Notes: generated by a model not told the origin, from the letters alone. 64,000 nt of DNA from an uncultured Deefgea sp. (GCF_947072475.1 NZ_CAMTIA010000002.1:62001-126000); one strand, 5' to 3'. Counted from the stretch's first letter, positions 1 through 8,329 are shown. Translations and numbers: made by a program.

Positions 1-164
1 TTGACAGTGTGGATCCGGGACCCGCAGGCTTTAGTGGCAGCTTAATTGTGGCTGAGTTTGAATGCCTGACAGATGCCAAAACATGGGCGTCAGCTGATCC
101 ATATGTAACGAATGGAATTTTTACCGACGTGTCAGTGAAACCCTTCCGACATGTACTACCCTAA
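1..164 (+). CDS. YciI family protein (3' part only)
   Basis: The reading frame is open from base 3 to the TAA at 162-164, giving 53 C-terminal residues; the 5' part lies outside the window. The fragment has the pattern typical of the YciI-like (YCII, PF03795) C-terminus: a DPGPAGF segment, a strand reading LIVAEF, then the DPYV and VKPF motifs near the end. YciI proteins are small ferredoxin-like-fold proteins of uncertain biochemical role, possibly enzymatic. The stop is 9 bases before the bolA start, so the two genes are probably cotranscribed, an arrangement common in Neisseriales and other Betaproteobacteria. Confidence 0.85.
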   Translation, partial: DSVDPGPAGFSGSLIVAEFECLTDAKTWASADPYVTNGIFTDVSVKPFRHVLP

Positions 165-173
165 GAGTCTGGT

Positions 174-440
174 ATGATAAGCATTACCGAAGAAATCCGC
201 CTGCGTTTAGCTGTGCTAGAGCCCGAAAACCTTGATATTTTCGACGATAGTTCAGCGCATGCAGGACATGCCGGAGCCGCCAATGGCGGCGGTCATTTTG
301 AAGTGACCATCGTTTCACCTGTATTTGCGGGTAAGAAATCGCTACAGAGGCACCGTATGGTGTACCAGTATTTAGCTGACTTAATTCCAACACAAATACA
401 TGCACTCAGTATTCGAGCGTTAACGCCGGATGAATTTTAA
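174..440 (+). CDS. BolA family protein
   Basis: An 88-residue protein of normal length for the BolA/IbaG family. It begins with an ITEEIRLRL helix, followed by the ENLDIFDDS strand and a Gly/His-rich stretch. The signature segment FEVTIVSPVFAGKKSLQRHRMVYQYL then gives the class II KH-like fold, and it ends with an IHALSIRALTP motif. BolA proteins act with monothiol glutaredoxins in iron-sulfur cluster handling and can affect transcription and cell shape. It sits 9 bases after the yciI stop and 36 bases before the parvulin gene, probably in one operon. It is clearly BolA-like; the exact subtype (BolA versus IbaG) is not certain. Confidence 0.9.
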   Translation: MISITEEIRLRLAVLEPENLDIFDDSSAHAGHAGAANGGGHFEVTIVSPVFAGKKSLQRHRMVYQYLADLIPTQIHALSIRALTPDEF

Positions 441-476
441 AATAGAATTAGCCGACTCATAGAGGAAACACTGCAC

Positions 477-1265
477 ATGTTTAAAGTAAACCGTTTGGTT
501 TTGGCAATTGCCGCAGCCACTCTAAGCACTAGCGTTTTTGCCGCGCCTGCCGGCACTTTAGCCACAGTGAATGGCGTTGCTATTCCAAACAGCAAAGCGG
601 AGCTATTCATTAAAGAATTAACCGCGCGTGGCCAAAAAGACACGCCAGAATTGCGTGCGCAAGTGAAAGATGAACTCATTAAAAATGAAGTAATCTATCA
701 AAATGCATTGAAAAAAGATCTGGCAAAAAACCCAGAAGTTCAAACGCAAATGGATATGATGAAACAGCGGATTTTGATCGGCGCTGATATTAATGCATTC
801 GTGAAAGCCAACCCAATCACAGACTCTGAATTACGCAAAGAATACGACAAAATTAAAGTCAATTTTGCTAGCAAAGAATTCAAAGCACGCCATATCTTGG
901 TACCCACTGAAGCCGAAGCCAATGCCATTGTTGCTGACTTGAAAAAAGGCAAAAAATTCGATGAATTGGCTAAAGCCAAATCAATCGACAAAGGCAGCGC
1001 AACCAATGGCGGCGATTTAGGCTGGGCTAACCCAAACAATTTCGTTAAAGAATTTGGTACGGCATTAGCGGCTTTGCCAAAAGGCAAAATGACTGACAAA
1101 CCTGTTAAAACCCAATTTGGTTACCACATCATCAAGCTGGATGATGTGCGTGAAGCCAAGGGCCCAAGCTTTGAAGAAGCCAAAGGCGAGTTGATGCAGC
1201 AAATGCAAGCACAACAAGTGCAAAACTATGTCAACGAATTGGTTAAAAAAGCCAAAGTCGATTAA
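477..1265 (+). CDS. periplasmic peptidyl-prolyl cis-trans isomerase (parvulin/PpiC type)
   Basis: A 262-residue exported protein. A signal peptide (positive FKVNR start, hydrophobic core, cleavage near VFA-A at residues 21-23) is followed by a SurA/PrsA-like helical N-region (25-125). A single rotamase domain follows at about 136-230, with the ARHILV motif around residue 139, the GGDLGW motif and the FGYHIIKLDD motif. It ends in a Lys-rich helix. It should help fold envelope proteins. The ATG follows an AGAGGAAA Shine-Dalgarno. The gene ends just before a strong hairpin terminator and is probably the last gene of yciI-bolA-ppiC. Confidence 0.9.
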   Translation: MFKVNRLVLAIAAATLSTSVFAAPAGTLATVNGVAIPNSKAELFIKELTARGQKDTPELRAQVKDELIKNEVIYQNALKKDLAKNPEVQTQMDMMKQRILIGADINAFVKANPITDSELRKEYDKIKVNFASKEFKARHILVPTEAEANAIVADLKKGKKFDELAKAKSIDKGSATNGGDLGWANPNNFVKEFGTALAALPKGKMTDKPVKTQFGYHIIKLDDVREAKGPSFEEAKGELMQQMQAQQVQNYVNELVKKAKVD

Positions 1266-1280
1266 GCATTGAAAGGCAAA

Positions 1281-1309
1281 AAAAAACCGGATCAATGATC
1301 CGGTTTTTT
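1281..1309. terminator. bidirectional rho-independent terminator
   Basis: The stem CCGGATC/GATCCGG (1287-1293 with 1297-1303) is flanked by six A on the left and six T on the right, so it can work on both strands. It lies between the convergent parvulin and comEA-like genes. Confidence 0.9.
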
Positions 1310-1322
1310 ATTTATCGTGAAT

Positions 1323-1670
1323 TTATTTTTTAACTGGCGCACTGGCTTTCATTGGCATACTGGCTTTCATGGTTTTATCCATTTTAGCGGGTGCAGCAGG
1401 CGCGGCCATTTTGCCACCAACTGAAATCTCACCTTTGATTTTAGTGTAAGTGCCTTCTTTAATACCAGGCACTTTCATCACGTCTTCTGCTGCTTTAAAA
1501 GGCCCATTTTTAGTACGAAAATCAATAATGTCCTTGGCTTTACTCGGGCCAATTCCTGTTAATGCTTCCAATTGCGCTTGGTTTGCCGTATTTAAATCAA
1601 CCGCTGCCAAAGCCATGCTCATCAAAGCAAAACTAGCCAATACCGCAAGAATAAGTTTTTTCAGCATCAT
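1323..1670 (-). CDS. ComEA-like helix-hairpin-helix DNA-binding protein, exported
   Basis: A 115-residue protein with a signal peptide (residues 1-22, ending SMALA-A). One ComEA-type helix-hairpin-helix unit follows (about 24-82): VDLNTANQAQLEALTGIGPSKAKDII, then KVPGIKEGTYTKIKG. The tail (about 85-115) is low-complexity, rich in Ala, Lys, Met and Pro, with the repeated word MKAS. In naturally transformable Neisseriales, short ComEA proteins bind incoming DNA in the periplasm, so a role in DNA uptake is likely. It stands alone and divergent from the squalene synthase gene. Start codons at 1670 and 1667 are adjacent; the first has a GGGA motif upstream. Confidence 0.85.
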   Translation of the reverse strand: MMLKKLILAVLASFALMSMALAAVDLNTANQAQLEALTGIGPSKAKDIIDFRTKNGPFKAAEDVMKVPGIKEGTYTKIKGEISVGGKMAAPAAPAKMDKTMKASMPMKASAPVKK

Positions 1671-1705
1671 CTAATCCCAATCAAGTTTAAAAAATACCAA
1701 CATTG

Positions 1706-1721
1706 CGTATCATGCGATACG
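1706..1721. promoter_or_regulatory. short palindrome between divergent genes
   Basis: CGTATC-ATGC-GATACG is a perfect 6-bp inverted repeat between the divergent comEA-like gene (start 1670) and the squalene synthase gene (start 1787). It could be an operator, but there is no further support. Confidence 0.25.
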
Positions 1722-1786
1722 TGTGGCAACTATAGCAGGCCATCTCAATAATTCCATATTTTGTCAGCCAGCAACAAGGAAACCGT

Positions 1787-2641
1787 ATGAAGGGCATCAC
1801 CTCGCAACACACCGTTGAGCATTATGAGAATTTCCCAGTGGGTTCTTTTTTGCTACCAAAGCAATATCGCCCGGCGGTGGCGGTGGTGTATCACGTGGCC
1901 CGTTATGCGGATGATCTGGCCGATGAAGGCCATGCCAGTGCCAGCGAGCGCCTCGCTGCGCTTGATGAATGCAGTGCAGAACTACAGCGAATTGAACGCG
2001 GCGAGACGGCGCTGACGGCACGATTTCAAGCGCTCGCCCCAGTCGCACAGCGCTACCGAATTCCATTACAACTGTTTGAAGACTTGTTTTGTGCTTTTCG
2101 CCAAGATGTGGTTAAAAATCGCTACCAAAATTTTGGTGAAGTCATCGATTACTGCCGCCGCTCAGCCAATCCAGTCGGGCGTATCTTGCTGCATATTTTT
2201 GATCAAACTGATGCACGCCAATTGGCTTTGTCTGACGGAATTTGTTCGGCACTGCAGCTGGTCAATTTTTGGCAAGACGTGGCCATTGATTGGCAAAAAG
2301 ATCGAGTTTATTTACCGCAAGACGACTTACTTCGCTTTGCCGTGACTGAGCAAGATTTAGCCAATGGCATTGCCACACCCGCCTTCAAACAATTAATGCA
2401 CTTTCAATGCGATCGGACTCGACGTATGCTGCGCGCCGGCTCACCGCTGGGCGTGCAATTACCGGGTCGAGTCGGCTTAGAAATTCGCACCATCGTCCTG
2501 GCCGCAGATCGGGTTTTAAGTAAAATACACACCGCACAATACGATGTATTTAATGCCCGACCCACCCTCAGCCGAGGCGATTGGCCGGCTATTTTATGGC
2601 AAGCGCTCAAGACCGGAATCACCAAAAAAACCGCCACATGA
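1787..2641 (+). CDS. hpnC: squalene/phytoene synthase family, HpnC type
   Basis: A 284-residue protein of the trans-isoprenyl diphosphate synthase fold. The N-terminal segment HYENFPVGSFLLPK is typical of HpnC. The first Asp-rich motif is YADDLADEG (about residues 41-49) and the second is NFWQDVAIDWQKDRVYLP (about 160-177); both bind Mg-diphosphate. HpnC acts in the HpnCDE route to squalene, turning presqualene diphosphate into hydroxysqualene. No hpnD, hpnE or shc lies in this window, so the pathway context is missing. The ATG follows an AAGGAA Shine-Dalgarno. Its stop overlaps the start of the nuclease gene (ATGA), implying translational coupling. A phytoene synthase-like role cannot be excluded. 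Confidence 0.8.
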   Translation: MKGITSQHTVEHYENFPVGSFLLPKQYRPAVAVVYHVARYADDLADEGHASASERLAALDECSAELQRIERGETALTARFQALAPVAQRYRIPLQLFEDLFCAFRQDVVKNRYQNFGEVIDYCRRSANPVGRILLHIFDQTDARQLALSDGICSALQLVNFWQDVAIDWQKDRVYLPQDDLLRFAVTEQDLANGIATPAFKQLMHFQCDRTRRMLRAGSPLGVQLPGRVGLEIRTIVLAADRVLSKIHTAQYDVFNARPTLSRGDWPAILWQALKTGITKKTAT

Positions 2642-3222
2642 AACAAAAAAATCAACGCGCCTTAATCCATTTATTGACTGCTCGCTCATGGCCCGCACGC
2701 ATTTCAGCCATCGTCATTCTGAGCATTGCCGCCTTCAGTTGGTGGAATGAACGCAGTGTTACGCCTGGCCAGCTGGCAAAAGGCAGCACCATCGAAGGCC
2801 AAGTGGTTGCGGTGGCCGACGGCGACACCATCACGCTACTGGATGCCAATCAGCAGCAATATAAATTACGTTTGGCCTATATCGATGCGCCCGAAAAGGC
2901 GATGCCTTTTGGTCAAGCCGCCAAAACGAATTTATCTGACTTGGTATTTAAGCAAAATATCAGCGCACACATTGATGATGTTGATCGCTACGGACGAGGT
3001 GTCGCCAGAATTAGTAAAAATCAACAAGATATTAATTTGGCACAAGTGAACTCAGGCTTTGCTTGGCACTACACGACCTACGCCAAAAAAGCTCAATCCG
3101 CAGCCGACTTTGCTGACTACGCCAACGCCCAGCAAGCAGCAAAATCCGCACGACTCGGTTTATGGCAAGACCCACAAGCAATGCCACCATGGGATTGGCG
3201 TAAAGCCAAGCGGAGTGAATGA
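2638..3222 (+). CDS. thermonuclease (SNase) family protein, membrane-anchored
   Basis: 194 residues from the ATG at 2638, which overlaps the hpnC stop in an ATGA junction; earlier in-frame starts would lie inside hpnC. One hydrophobic segment (about 19-37) suggests a membrane anchor or uncleaved signal. The SNase domain (about 50-190) has GQVVAVADGDTITLLD, the LRLAYIDAPE motif with catalytic Asp and Glu, and a DRYGRGVARI motif holding the second catalytic Arg. A tail ending in LWQDPQAMPPWDWRK is common in bacterial homologues. Likely an exported or surface nuclease. A copy of the 51-bp dispersed repeat begins at its stop codon. Confidence 0.88.
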   Translation: MKQKNQRALIHLLTARSWPARISAIVILSIAAFSWWNERSVTPGQLAKGSTIEGQVVAVADGDTITLLDANQQQYKLRLAYIDAPEKAMPFGQAAKTNLSDLVFKQNISAHIDDVDRYGRGVARISKNQQDINLAQVNSGFAWHYTTYAKKAQSAADFADYANAQQAAKSARLGLWQDPQAMPPWDWRKAKRSE

Positions 3223-3271
3223 GGTATTGCCAGCTAGCCAATATTAAATATTACATCTAGAGCAATACCCA
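3221..3271. repeat. 51-bp dispersed inverted-ended repeat, copy 1
   Basis: The ends GAGGTATTGC and GCAATACCCA form an imperfect inverted repeat (8 of 10 pairs), and the total length is 51 bp. Internal GCTAG is at positions 13-17, as in copies 4 (reverse complement) and 6. It starts on the stop codon of the nuclease gene. Confidence 0.7.
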
Positions 3272-3526
3272 TTGTGAAAAACACAATAATGACAATCACA
3301 CACGACATCAGTATCTTGCTGCATCACAGAGAAGGAAAACACCTGAGCAAGCGACAGCTCGCCGCTTTAAAACGTCCATACACAATGACAGTGACCGCTC
3401 AAATTTCGCAGCATTGTGAAATAACACCTGTAACGTCGTTGTCGCTCAGTTCAGCAAGGCCAAATCACTAAATATTTGGTAGAATTGCGCCAAATTTATC
3501 GTTGGTCCTCACCGCCTGGAATCAAA
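3272..3526. other. intergenic stretch without a convincing gene
   Basis: This region lies between the first 51-bp repeat and the TPR protein gene. A 65-codon GTG-started frame (3274-3471) is present, but it has no Shine-Dalgarno, no family resemblance and an irregular composition. The last part (TAGAAT near 3480) may hold the promoter of the TPR gene, but no good -35 box is visible. Confidence 0.4.
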
Positions 3527-4660
3527 ATGTCTGTAGCTCGTATTACTTTCGCCGCTGTTTTTTCTGTGATGACCTGCATGGCCTATGCCGGTGAAGCGGA
3601 AGATCTGCAGCAACTCTTACGTGCACGACAATTTGCGCAAGCGGTAGAGCGTGCGGATAAGTTTCTCGCCAAAACCCCGAAAGACGCGCAAGTTCGATTT
3701 TTACGTGCCATTGCATTAACCGAAATGGGTCGCAACGAAGAAGCCATCAAGGCGTTTAATAAACTGTCTGAAGACTATCCACACCTGCCTGAGCCTTACA
3801 ATAATCTCGCAGTGCTATACGCCAATACCAAGCAATTTGACAAAGCCCGCACTGCATTGCAAATGGCGATTCAAACCAATCCAAGTTACGCCATCGCTCA
3901 TGAAAACATGGGTGATTTGTATGCCCGCCTCGCCTCGCAAGCATATGACAAAGCATTGCAAATCGAGAACAGCAATTCGCAGCTACAAACCAAACTCAAA
4001 TTAGTTGGCACCCTATTTAATCCAAATCAAGCCCCGGCAACGCGAGTCGCTGCGGCACAAACGACAACCATACCATTAGCAGCAAAAGTGCTGCCTGCGG
4101 CCAACAAACCCCAAGTGAGCGCGCCGACCAATATTGGCATTATTACGCCACAACCAACGCTACCTGCGATTGTGCCGACTAAAACCGCTACGCCAAAAGC
4201 AACAGCCACGGCACTGGCCAGCATCAGCCCAACAGTAGCGCCAAAGAGCACCCCAACTGCAACGCCAAAGAGCACACCAACGACAACACCCAAGGCAACC
4301 AGTACGCCTAACGCAGACAAAGAACAGCAACAGCAAGTCATTGCCAGCGTAGAAGACTGGGCCAATGCATGGAGCAAGCAAAACGTTGGCGCTTACGTCA
4401 ATAGCTACGCCAAAGCATTCAAAGCCCCAGGTGGACGTGCGGCGTGGGAGAAAGACCGTCAAAGCAAAATTGCCGGCCCCAAATCGATTGAGGTCAAAGT
4501 CAGTCGCGTCAAAGTCAGTATGCTTGACGAAAACAATGCCAAAGTCACACTACGTCAATCGTATAAATCAGATCGCTTGTCTAGCAACACCACCAAAACA
4601 CTCCTCATGCAAAAAAGTGGCAACCGTTGGTTGATTCTTGACGAACGGATTGGCGGATAA
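3527..4660 (+). CDS. exported TPR protein with C-terminal NTF2-like (Cds6-type) domain
   Basis: 377 residues from the ATG at 3527, which leads directly into a signal peptide (ARITFAAVFSVMTCMAYA); starting at 3476 would bury it. Tetratricopeptide-like helices cover about 25-140 (NNLAVLYANTKQFDKA, IAHENMGDLYARLA). A long Pro/Thr/Ala/Lys linker follows (about 165-265, many TPT/TPK words). The final domain of about 100 residues begins EDWANAWSKQNVGAYVNSY and ends in WLILDERIGG, as in NTF2-like domains at the end of Cds6-type L,D-transpeptidases. The next gene, 8 bases on, is such a transpeptidase, so the two probably act together on the cell wall. The specific function is not known. Confidence 0.8.
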   Translation: MSVARITFAAVFSVMTCMAYAGEAEDLQQLLRARQFAQAVERADKFLAKTPKDAQVRFLRAIALTEMGRNEEAIKAFNKLSEDYPHLPEPYNNLAVLYANTKQFDKARTALQMAIQTNPSYAIAHENMGDLYARLASQAYDKALQIENSNSQLQTKLKLVGTLFNPNQAPATRVAAAQTTTIPLAAKVLPAANKPQVSAPTNIGIITPQPTLPAIVPTKTATPKATATALASISPTVAPKSTPTATPKSTPTTTPKATSTPNADKEQQQQVIASVEDWANAWSKQNVGAYVNSYAKAFKAPGGRAAWEKDRQSKIAGPKSIEVKVSRVKVSMLDENNAKVTLRQSYKSDRLSSNTTKTLLMQKSGNRWLILDERIGG

Positions 4661-4668
4661 AAATCAGC

Positions 4669-5943
4669 ATGTTACGTTTATCTCCTTGGACCAAGCGTCT
4701 ATTGTGCTTGGCGGCATTACTTTGCTTAGCGCCTGCCGCCACGCCGCGCTTTTTTGAATTTAGTGATGCGCCGTTCGAGCTGAGCAGCGAAGCAAAAGGC
4801 GTGGCGCATACCGGTAGTCACGAAGAACGAATCATCGCCGCACTCGATGCCATTCGCAGTGGCAATATGGCCGATGCCCGCGCTACGGTCGACGCGCTGA
4901 TTGCCGAGCAACCCAATTATCGTCTGGCCCAATTATTACGTGCCGACCTTTACGCCATGCGCGTGATGCCGCTATCGACCATCGGCGGCGGCGTCGCTAG
5001 CGCACCGAGCAATGTGCTGGACGATTTACGCAAAGAAGCCTTGGTGCGAATCGCCCACCGCAATGACAAAATGGATGCTGATCGCTTACCGGCCAATATT
5101 GTCGCTTTTGCGCCGCAGCAAAAATTTGCCATTCTGATCGATGCCGCTACCTCTCGGCTGTATGTTTTTGCCAATGACAATGGACGCCCCAAACGCATCA
5201 AAGATCATTACGTCACCGTGGGCTTATTGGGCGTTGATAAAAAAGTTGAGGGCGACCAACGCTCGCCACTTGGCGTTTACTTCGTTACCAGCCACCTTCC
5301 TCGCGAACAGCTGGATAAAACCTATGGTTCACTGGCTGACTTATATGGTGTTGGTGCTTGGCCGATTTCTTACCCAAACGAGCTCGATCGCAGTCAAAGC
5401 CGCACCGGACACGGCATCTGGCTGCATGGCAGCCCAGCAGCCACGTATGCTCGAGCACCACAAGCCTCCAATGGCTGCGTCGTGCTGACTAACGAAGAAA
5501 TGCTCGATGTGGCCCAATACCTACAACCGGGCAATACGCCGGTGATCTCAGTGCCAGCTATCCAATGGGTGAGTGCGACGCAATGGCAGCAACAACACAA
5601 TGCCGGACTAGCCCTACTTGCGCAATGGAAAAACAGCTGGCAAGCACTCGACACCCCACAATATTTGAACTTCTATTCGACTGACTTTCGCAGTGGAGAA
5701 GGACAAAATCTCGCCATGTGGCGCGAACAAAAAACCGCAGTCAATACCGGAAAAACCTGGAGCAAAATTCAGCTCGAGGATGTCTCTATTTTTGCCGCAG
5801 GCCCTCAAGCCAGTCAAATGGTCGCAAGCTTTAATCAAGACTACCGCAGTAACAACTTAAACAATCGAATGAAAAAACGCGTGTATTGGCAGCAAGATGC
5901 CGCAGGCTGGAAAATCGTTTGGGAAGGCAACGCTCTAAATTAG
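4669..5943 (+). CDS. L,D-transpeptidase (YkuD domain) with C-terminal NTF2-like domain
   Basis: A 424-residue exported protein. An N-terminal hydrophobic signal ends near residue 25. A helical region (45-110) is followed by a YkuD catalytic domain (about 145-295) with the motif HGIWLHGSP (His253) and the nucleophile motif SNGCVVLT (Cys270). The C-terminal domain (about 310-424) begins AQWKNSWQALDTPQYLNFYS and ends WKIVWEG, matching the last domain of the preceding TPR protein. Such enzymes crosslink peptidoglycan, anchor proteins to it or cleave such anchors. The usual Arg after the catalytic Cys region is replaced (CVVLTN), as in YafK/ErfK-like branches. It is probably in an operon with the TPR gene. 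Confidence 0.87.
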   Translation: MLRLSPWTKRLLCLAALLCLAPAATPRFFEFSDAPFELSSEAKGVAHTGSHEERIIAALDAIRSGNMADARATVDALIAEQPNYRLAQLLRADLYAMRVMPLSTIGGGVASAPSNVLDDLRKEALVRIAHRNDKMDADRLPANIVAFAPQQKFAILIDAATSRLYVFANDNGRPKRIKDHYVTVGLLGVDKKVEGDQRSPLGVYFVTSHLPREQLDKTYGSLADLYGVGAWPISYPNELDRSQSRTGHGIWLHGSPAATYARAPQASNGCVVLTNEEMLDVAQYLQPGNTPVISVPAIQWVSATQWQQQHNAGLALLAQWKNSWQALDTPQYLNFYSTDFRSGEGQNLAMWREQKTAVNTGKTWSKIQLEDVSIFAAGPQASQMVASFNQDYRSNNLNNRMKKRVYWQQDAAGWKIVWEGNALN

Positions 5944-5959
5944 TAGTAAGCGCTCATTA

Positions 5960-6010
5960 AGGGTATTGCTTCAAAGCCCATACCCAAAATAGCTTACAGA
6001 TATATACCCA
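5960..6010. repeat. 51-bp dispersed inverted-ended repeat, copy 2
   Basis: The left end is AGGGTATTGC, like copy 1, and the right end is ATATACCCA, like copies 3 and 6. Length is exactly 51 bp. It lies between the L,D-transpeptidase stop and a terminator. An extra internal ATACCC (5980-5985) can also pair with the left end. Confidence 0.7.
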
Positions 6011-6012
6011 AT

Positions 6013-6042
6013 AAAAAACCCGCAATACATCGCGGGTTTTTT
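6013..6042. terminator. bidirectional rho-independent terminator
   Basis: The stem CCCGC/GCGGG is flanked by A6 and T6. It lies between the convergent L,D-transpeptidase and short-chain dehydrogenase genes and can serve both. Confidence 0.88.
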
Positions 6043-6060
6043 ATTGGGTCACATAAAGAC

Positions 6061-6801
6061 TTACAAGGTCAAGCCACCGGTCACTTCAATCACTGCGCCA
6101 TTAATATAACTGGCCTCATCCGACGCTAAAAATGCGTAGACGTTAGCAATTTCAGCAGGCTGCGCCAAACGGCGCATAGGGACTTTTTCTTCCATCGCTT
6201 GAATGACTTTTTCTGGCATCGCATTCAAAATCGGCGTTGCCACAAAACCAGGGCAAATGGCATTGGCACGAATGCCTTTTTTACCGAGCTCTTTAGCCCA
6301 TGTTTTTACAAAGCCAATGACGCCAAATTTAGAAGCGGCATAATTGGTTTGGCCAAAATTACCGTAAATCCCCACCACTGACGATGCATTGAGAATCACG
6401 CCAGATTGTTGCTCAATCATGGTATCAACGACCGCTTTCGTGCAGTTGTAGACACCCTTTAAATTAATATCAATCACCCGATCAAACTGATCTTCAGTCA
6501 TCTTAAATAACTGCGCATCCATAACGATGCCCGCATTATTCACCAAGACGTCAATCCGCTGATACTTGTCCTTCACGGCAGCAACCATCGCAGCAATCGT
6601 ATCAGTTTTGGTGACATCGACCACAAAACCAACCGCATCAGCGCCGCTCGCAGTTAACGCGGCAACCACCGCGGCAACGCCAGCTTGATTGACATCACAC
6701 ACGACCACTTTTGCGCCTTCAGCGGCAAATTTAATCGCCGTAGCTTCGCCGATACCGCTCGCAGAGCCCGTGATGATCGCCACTTTATCTTTCAATCTCA
6801 T
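6061..6801 (-). CDS. short-chain dehydrogenase/reductase, FabG-like (3-oxoacyl-ACP reductase type)
   Basis: A 246-residue classical SDR of standard FabG length. It has the cofactor motif [10 protein letters not shown] (12-21), the NNAGI motif, catalytic Ser in SSVVG, and YAASKFG (Tyr-x-x-x-Lys). The substrate-loop motif is ICPGFVATP, and it ends in the [14 protein letters not shown] tail of FabG-like reductases. An NADP(H) cofactor is likely. It is not in a fatty-acid gene cluster, so it may be a secondary FabG or a PhaB-like/other ketoreductase rather than the housekeeping FabG. The nearest same-strand gene upstream (DUF3579) is about 100 bases away. Confidence 0.85.
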   Translation of the reverse strand: MRLKDKVAIITGSASGIGEATAIKFAAEGAKVVVCDVNQAGVAAVVAALTASGADAVGFVVDVTKTDTIAAMVAAVKDKYQRIDVLVNNAGIVMDAQLFKMTEDQFDRVIDINLKGVYNCTKAVVDTMIEQQSGVILNASSVVGIYGNFGQTNYAASKFGVIGFVKTWAKELGKKGIRANAICPGFVATPILNAMPEKVIQAMEEKVPMRRLAQPAEIANVYAFLASDEASYINGAVIEVTGGLTL

Positions 6802-6904
6802 AACATACCCCTACACGCTGTCAGATACCCATACGGGCTACATCTGCAGCATAGAACAAATGCTGCATCGCAACAACCGGTTTACGTCGATTGAATGTCT
6901 TGCG

Positions 6905-7204
6905 TCAGAGATCACTATCTTGAATTAAGGAACGACAGTCGACCACCCGCAAATCATTATCGCGGGCAAACGTCATAATAAATTCAAAGACCCGTGGATC
7001 GATTTTTTCTAATTGCTTATCAACCGCCACACAGCGCACATTGTTATGCACCATAGGTCGAACAAACGGGGCGTAAGACAGCTTTTGATCAACACCAAAA
7101 GTGGAGAGGATGCCTGAGAGACGCTCAGCCCAATCACTGGGGCGAAATTCACGCCCGTTGCTGGTAATGCCTTGAATAATGATTTCGTAGGGATTGCAGA
7201 TCAT
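6905..7204 (-). CDS. DUF3579 domain protein
   Basis: A 99-residue protein matching the betaproteobacterial DUF3579 family. It opens with YEIIIQGITSNGREFRPSDWAERL and continues with the typical YAPFVRPMVHNNVRCVAVDKQL segment and a C-terminal helix reading VFEFIMTFARDNDLRV. The family is small, soluble and of unknown function. In many betaproteobacteria it sits next to argF, as here (divergent, start 210 bases from argF), which may hint at a link to arginine metabolism; this is inference only. Confidence 0.85.
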   Translation of the reverse strand: MICNPYEIIIQGITSNGREFRPSDWAERLSGILSTFGVDQKLSYAPFVRPMVHNNVRCVAVDKQLEKIDPRVFEFIMTFARDNDLRVVDCRSLIQDSDL

Positions 7205-7325
7205 GGGGCGGGTGCTTTATTTAATTCGAGAACTGACATCAGTATAACACTCCACTTAGAGTCCAGCGCATGAAAATGTAGCCCCCTTCTGAATAAGTAC
7301 ACAGCCAACAGATCCAGTAAATGAC

Positions 7326-7358
7326 TTGCCTATATAGGGCAAAACATTGAATAATGTT
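7326..7358 (+). promoter_or_regulatory. possible argF promoter with overlapping palindrome
   Basis: TTGCCT (7326-7331) and AATAAT (7350-7355) are 18 bases apart and could be -35 and -10 boxes. The palindrome AACATT-GAAT-AATGTT (7343-7358) covers the -10 and would suit a repressor site. The assignment to an arginine regulator is a guess. Confidence 0.3.
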
Positions 7359-7414
7359 CGTTTTTTCAGCCATTTGGTCACCCGCTTTAAGCGAATCGAC
7401 CAGGACAAAATCTG

Positions 7415-8329
7415 ATGCGCCACTACCTTAAGTTTAGCGATTTTACTTTAGAAGAATATCAATACTTATTTGAACGCACGGCAAAACTAAAAGCCCGTCT
7501 CAAATCAGGCGCACTCTACCAACCTTTACCGGGCAAGGTATTGGGGATGATTTTCGAAAAATCATCCACTCGTACCCGAGTCTCTTTTGAAGCCGGCATG
7601 TATCAGCTGGGTGGTCATGCGATGTTTTTACAATCAAAAGACACGCAACTCGGCCGTGGTGAACCCATCGAAGACGTCGCCAAAGTCATGAGCCGAATGG
7701 TGGATATCGTCATGGTTAGAACGTTCGAGCAAAGCATTATTGATCGCTTTGCCGAAAACTCACTGGTGCCGGTCATTAATGGCTTAACCAATGAATACCA
7801 TCCTTGCCAAATCATGGCCGATATCTTCACTTATATCGAACATCATGGCCCAATTGAAGGCAAAACGGTTTGTTGGATTGGTGACAGTAATAATATCAGC
7901 CGCACTTGGCTACAAGCGGCAAAAATCTTTAACTTCAAGCTCAATTTAGCCTGCCCACGCGGCTATGAAATGACCGTCCTTGACGGTGAAAGCTATAGCA
8001 CGATCAATTTCGAAACCTTTAATGATCCTTACTTAGCTGCGATTGGTGCTGACATTGTGACCACCGACGTATGTACGTCGATGGGTTATGAGCGCGAAAC
8101 ACTACAGCGTAAAAAAGATTTTATTAATTACAAAGTTTCCGAAAGCTTAATGCAGCAAGCCAAGCCCAACGCGCTATTTATGCATTGCTTACCAGCGCAT
8201 CGTGGCGAAGAAGTCGACCCCGAAGTGATTGATGGACCGCAATCGGTGGTTTGGCAAGAGGCAGAAAATCGCATGCATACCCAAAAAGCGGTGATTGAAT
8301 TCTTGCTACTGGGTCGTGTGGACGACTAA
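7415..8329 (+). CDS. argF: ornithine carbamoyltransferase
   Basis: A 304-residue protein of normal OTCase length. The carbamoyl phosphate motif SSTRTRVSFE lies at about 50-59. The HPCQ motif (about 129-132), the ornithine loop DVCTSMGYE and the FMHCLPAHRGEEV motif (about 261-273) are all intact. It makes citrulline from ornithine and carbamoyl phosphate in arginine biosynthesis. The ATG follows an AGGAC Shine-Dalgarno. The gene abuts a LysE-type exporter and is followed by argG, so ornithine to argininosuccinate is encoded within 3 kb. Confidence 0.97.
   Translation: MRHYLKFSDFTLEEYQYLFERTAKLKARLKSGALYQPLPGKVLGMIFEKSSTRTRVSFEAGMYQLGGHAMFLQSKDTQLGRGEPIEDVAKVMSRMVDIVMVRTFEQSIIDRFAENSLVPVINGLTNEYHPCQIMADIFTYIEHHGPIEGKTVCWIGDSNNISRTWLQAAKIFNFKLNLACPRGYEMTVLDGESYSTINFETFNDPYLAAIGADIVTTDVCTSMGYERETLQRKKDFINYKVSESLMQQAKPNALFMHCLPAHRGEEVDPEVIDGPQSVVWQEAENRMHTQKAVIEFLLLGRVDD

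Noticed and set aside
3274-3471. GTG-started 65-codon frame downstream of the nuclease gene
   Set aside because: No Shine-Dalgarno, no family resemblance and directly behind a dispersed repeat; looks like chance.
4027-4377. Val/Ala/Gly-rich minus-strand frame opposite the TPR protein linker
   Set aside because: It is the complement of the Pro/Thr/Ala-rich linker codons of the real gene.
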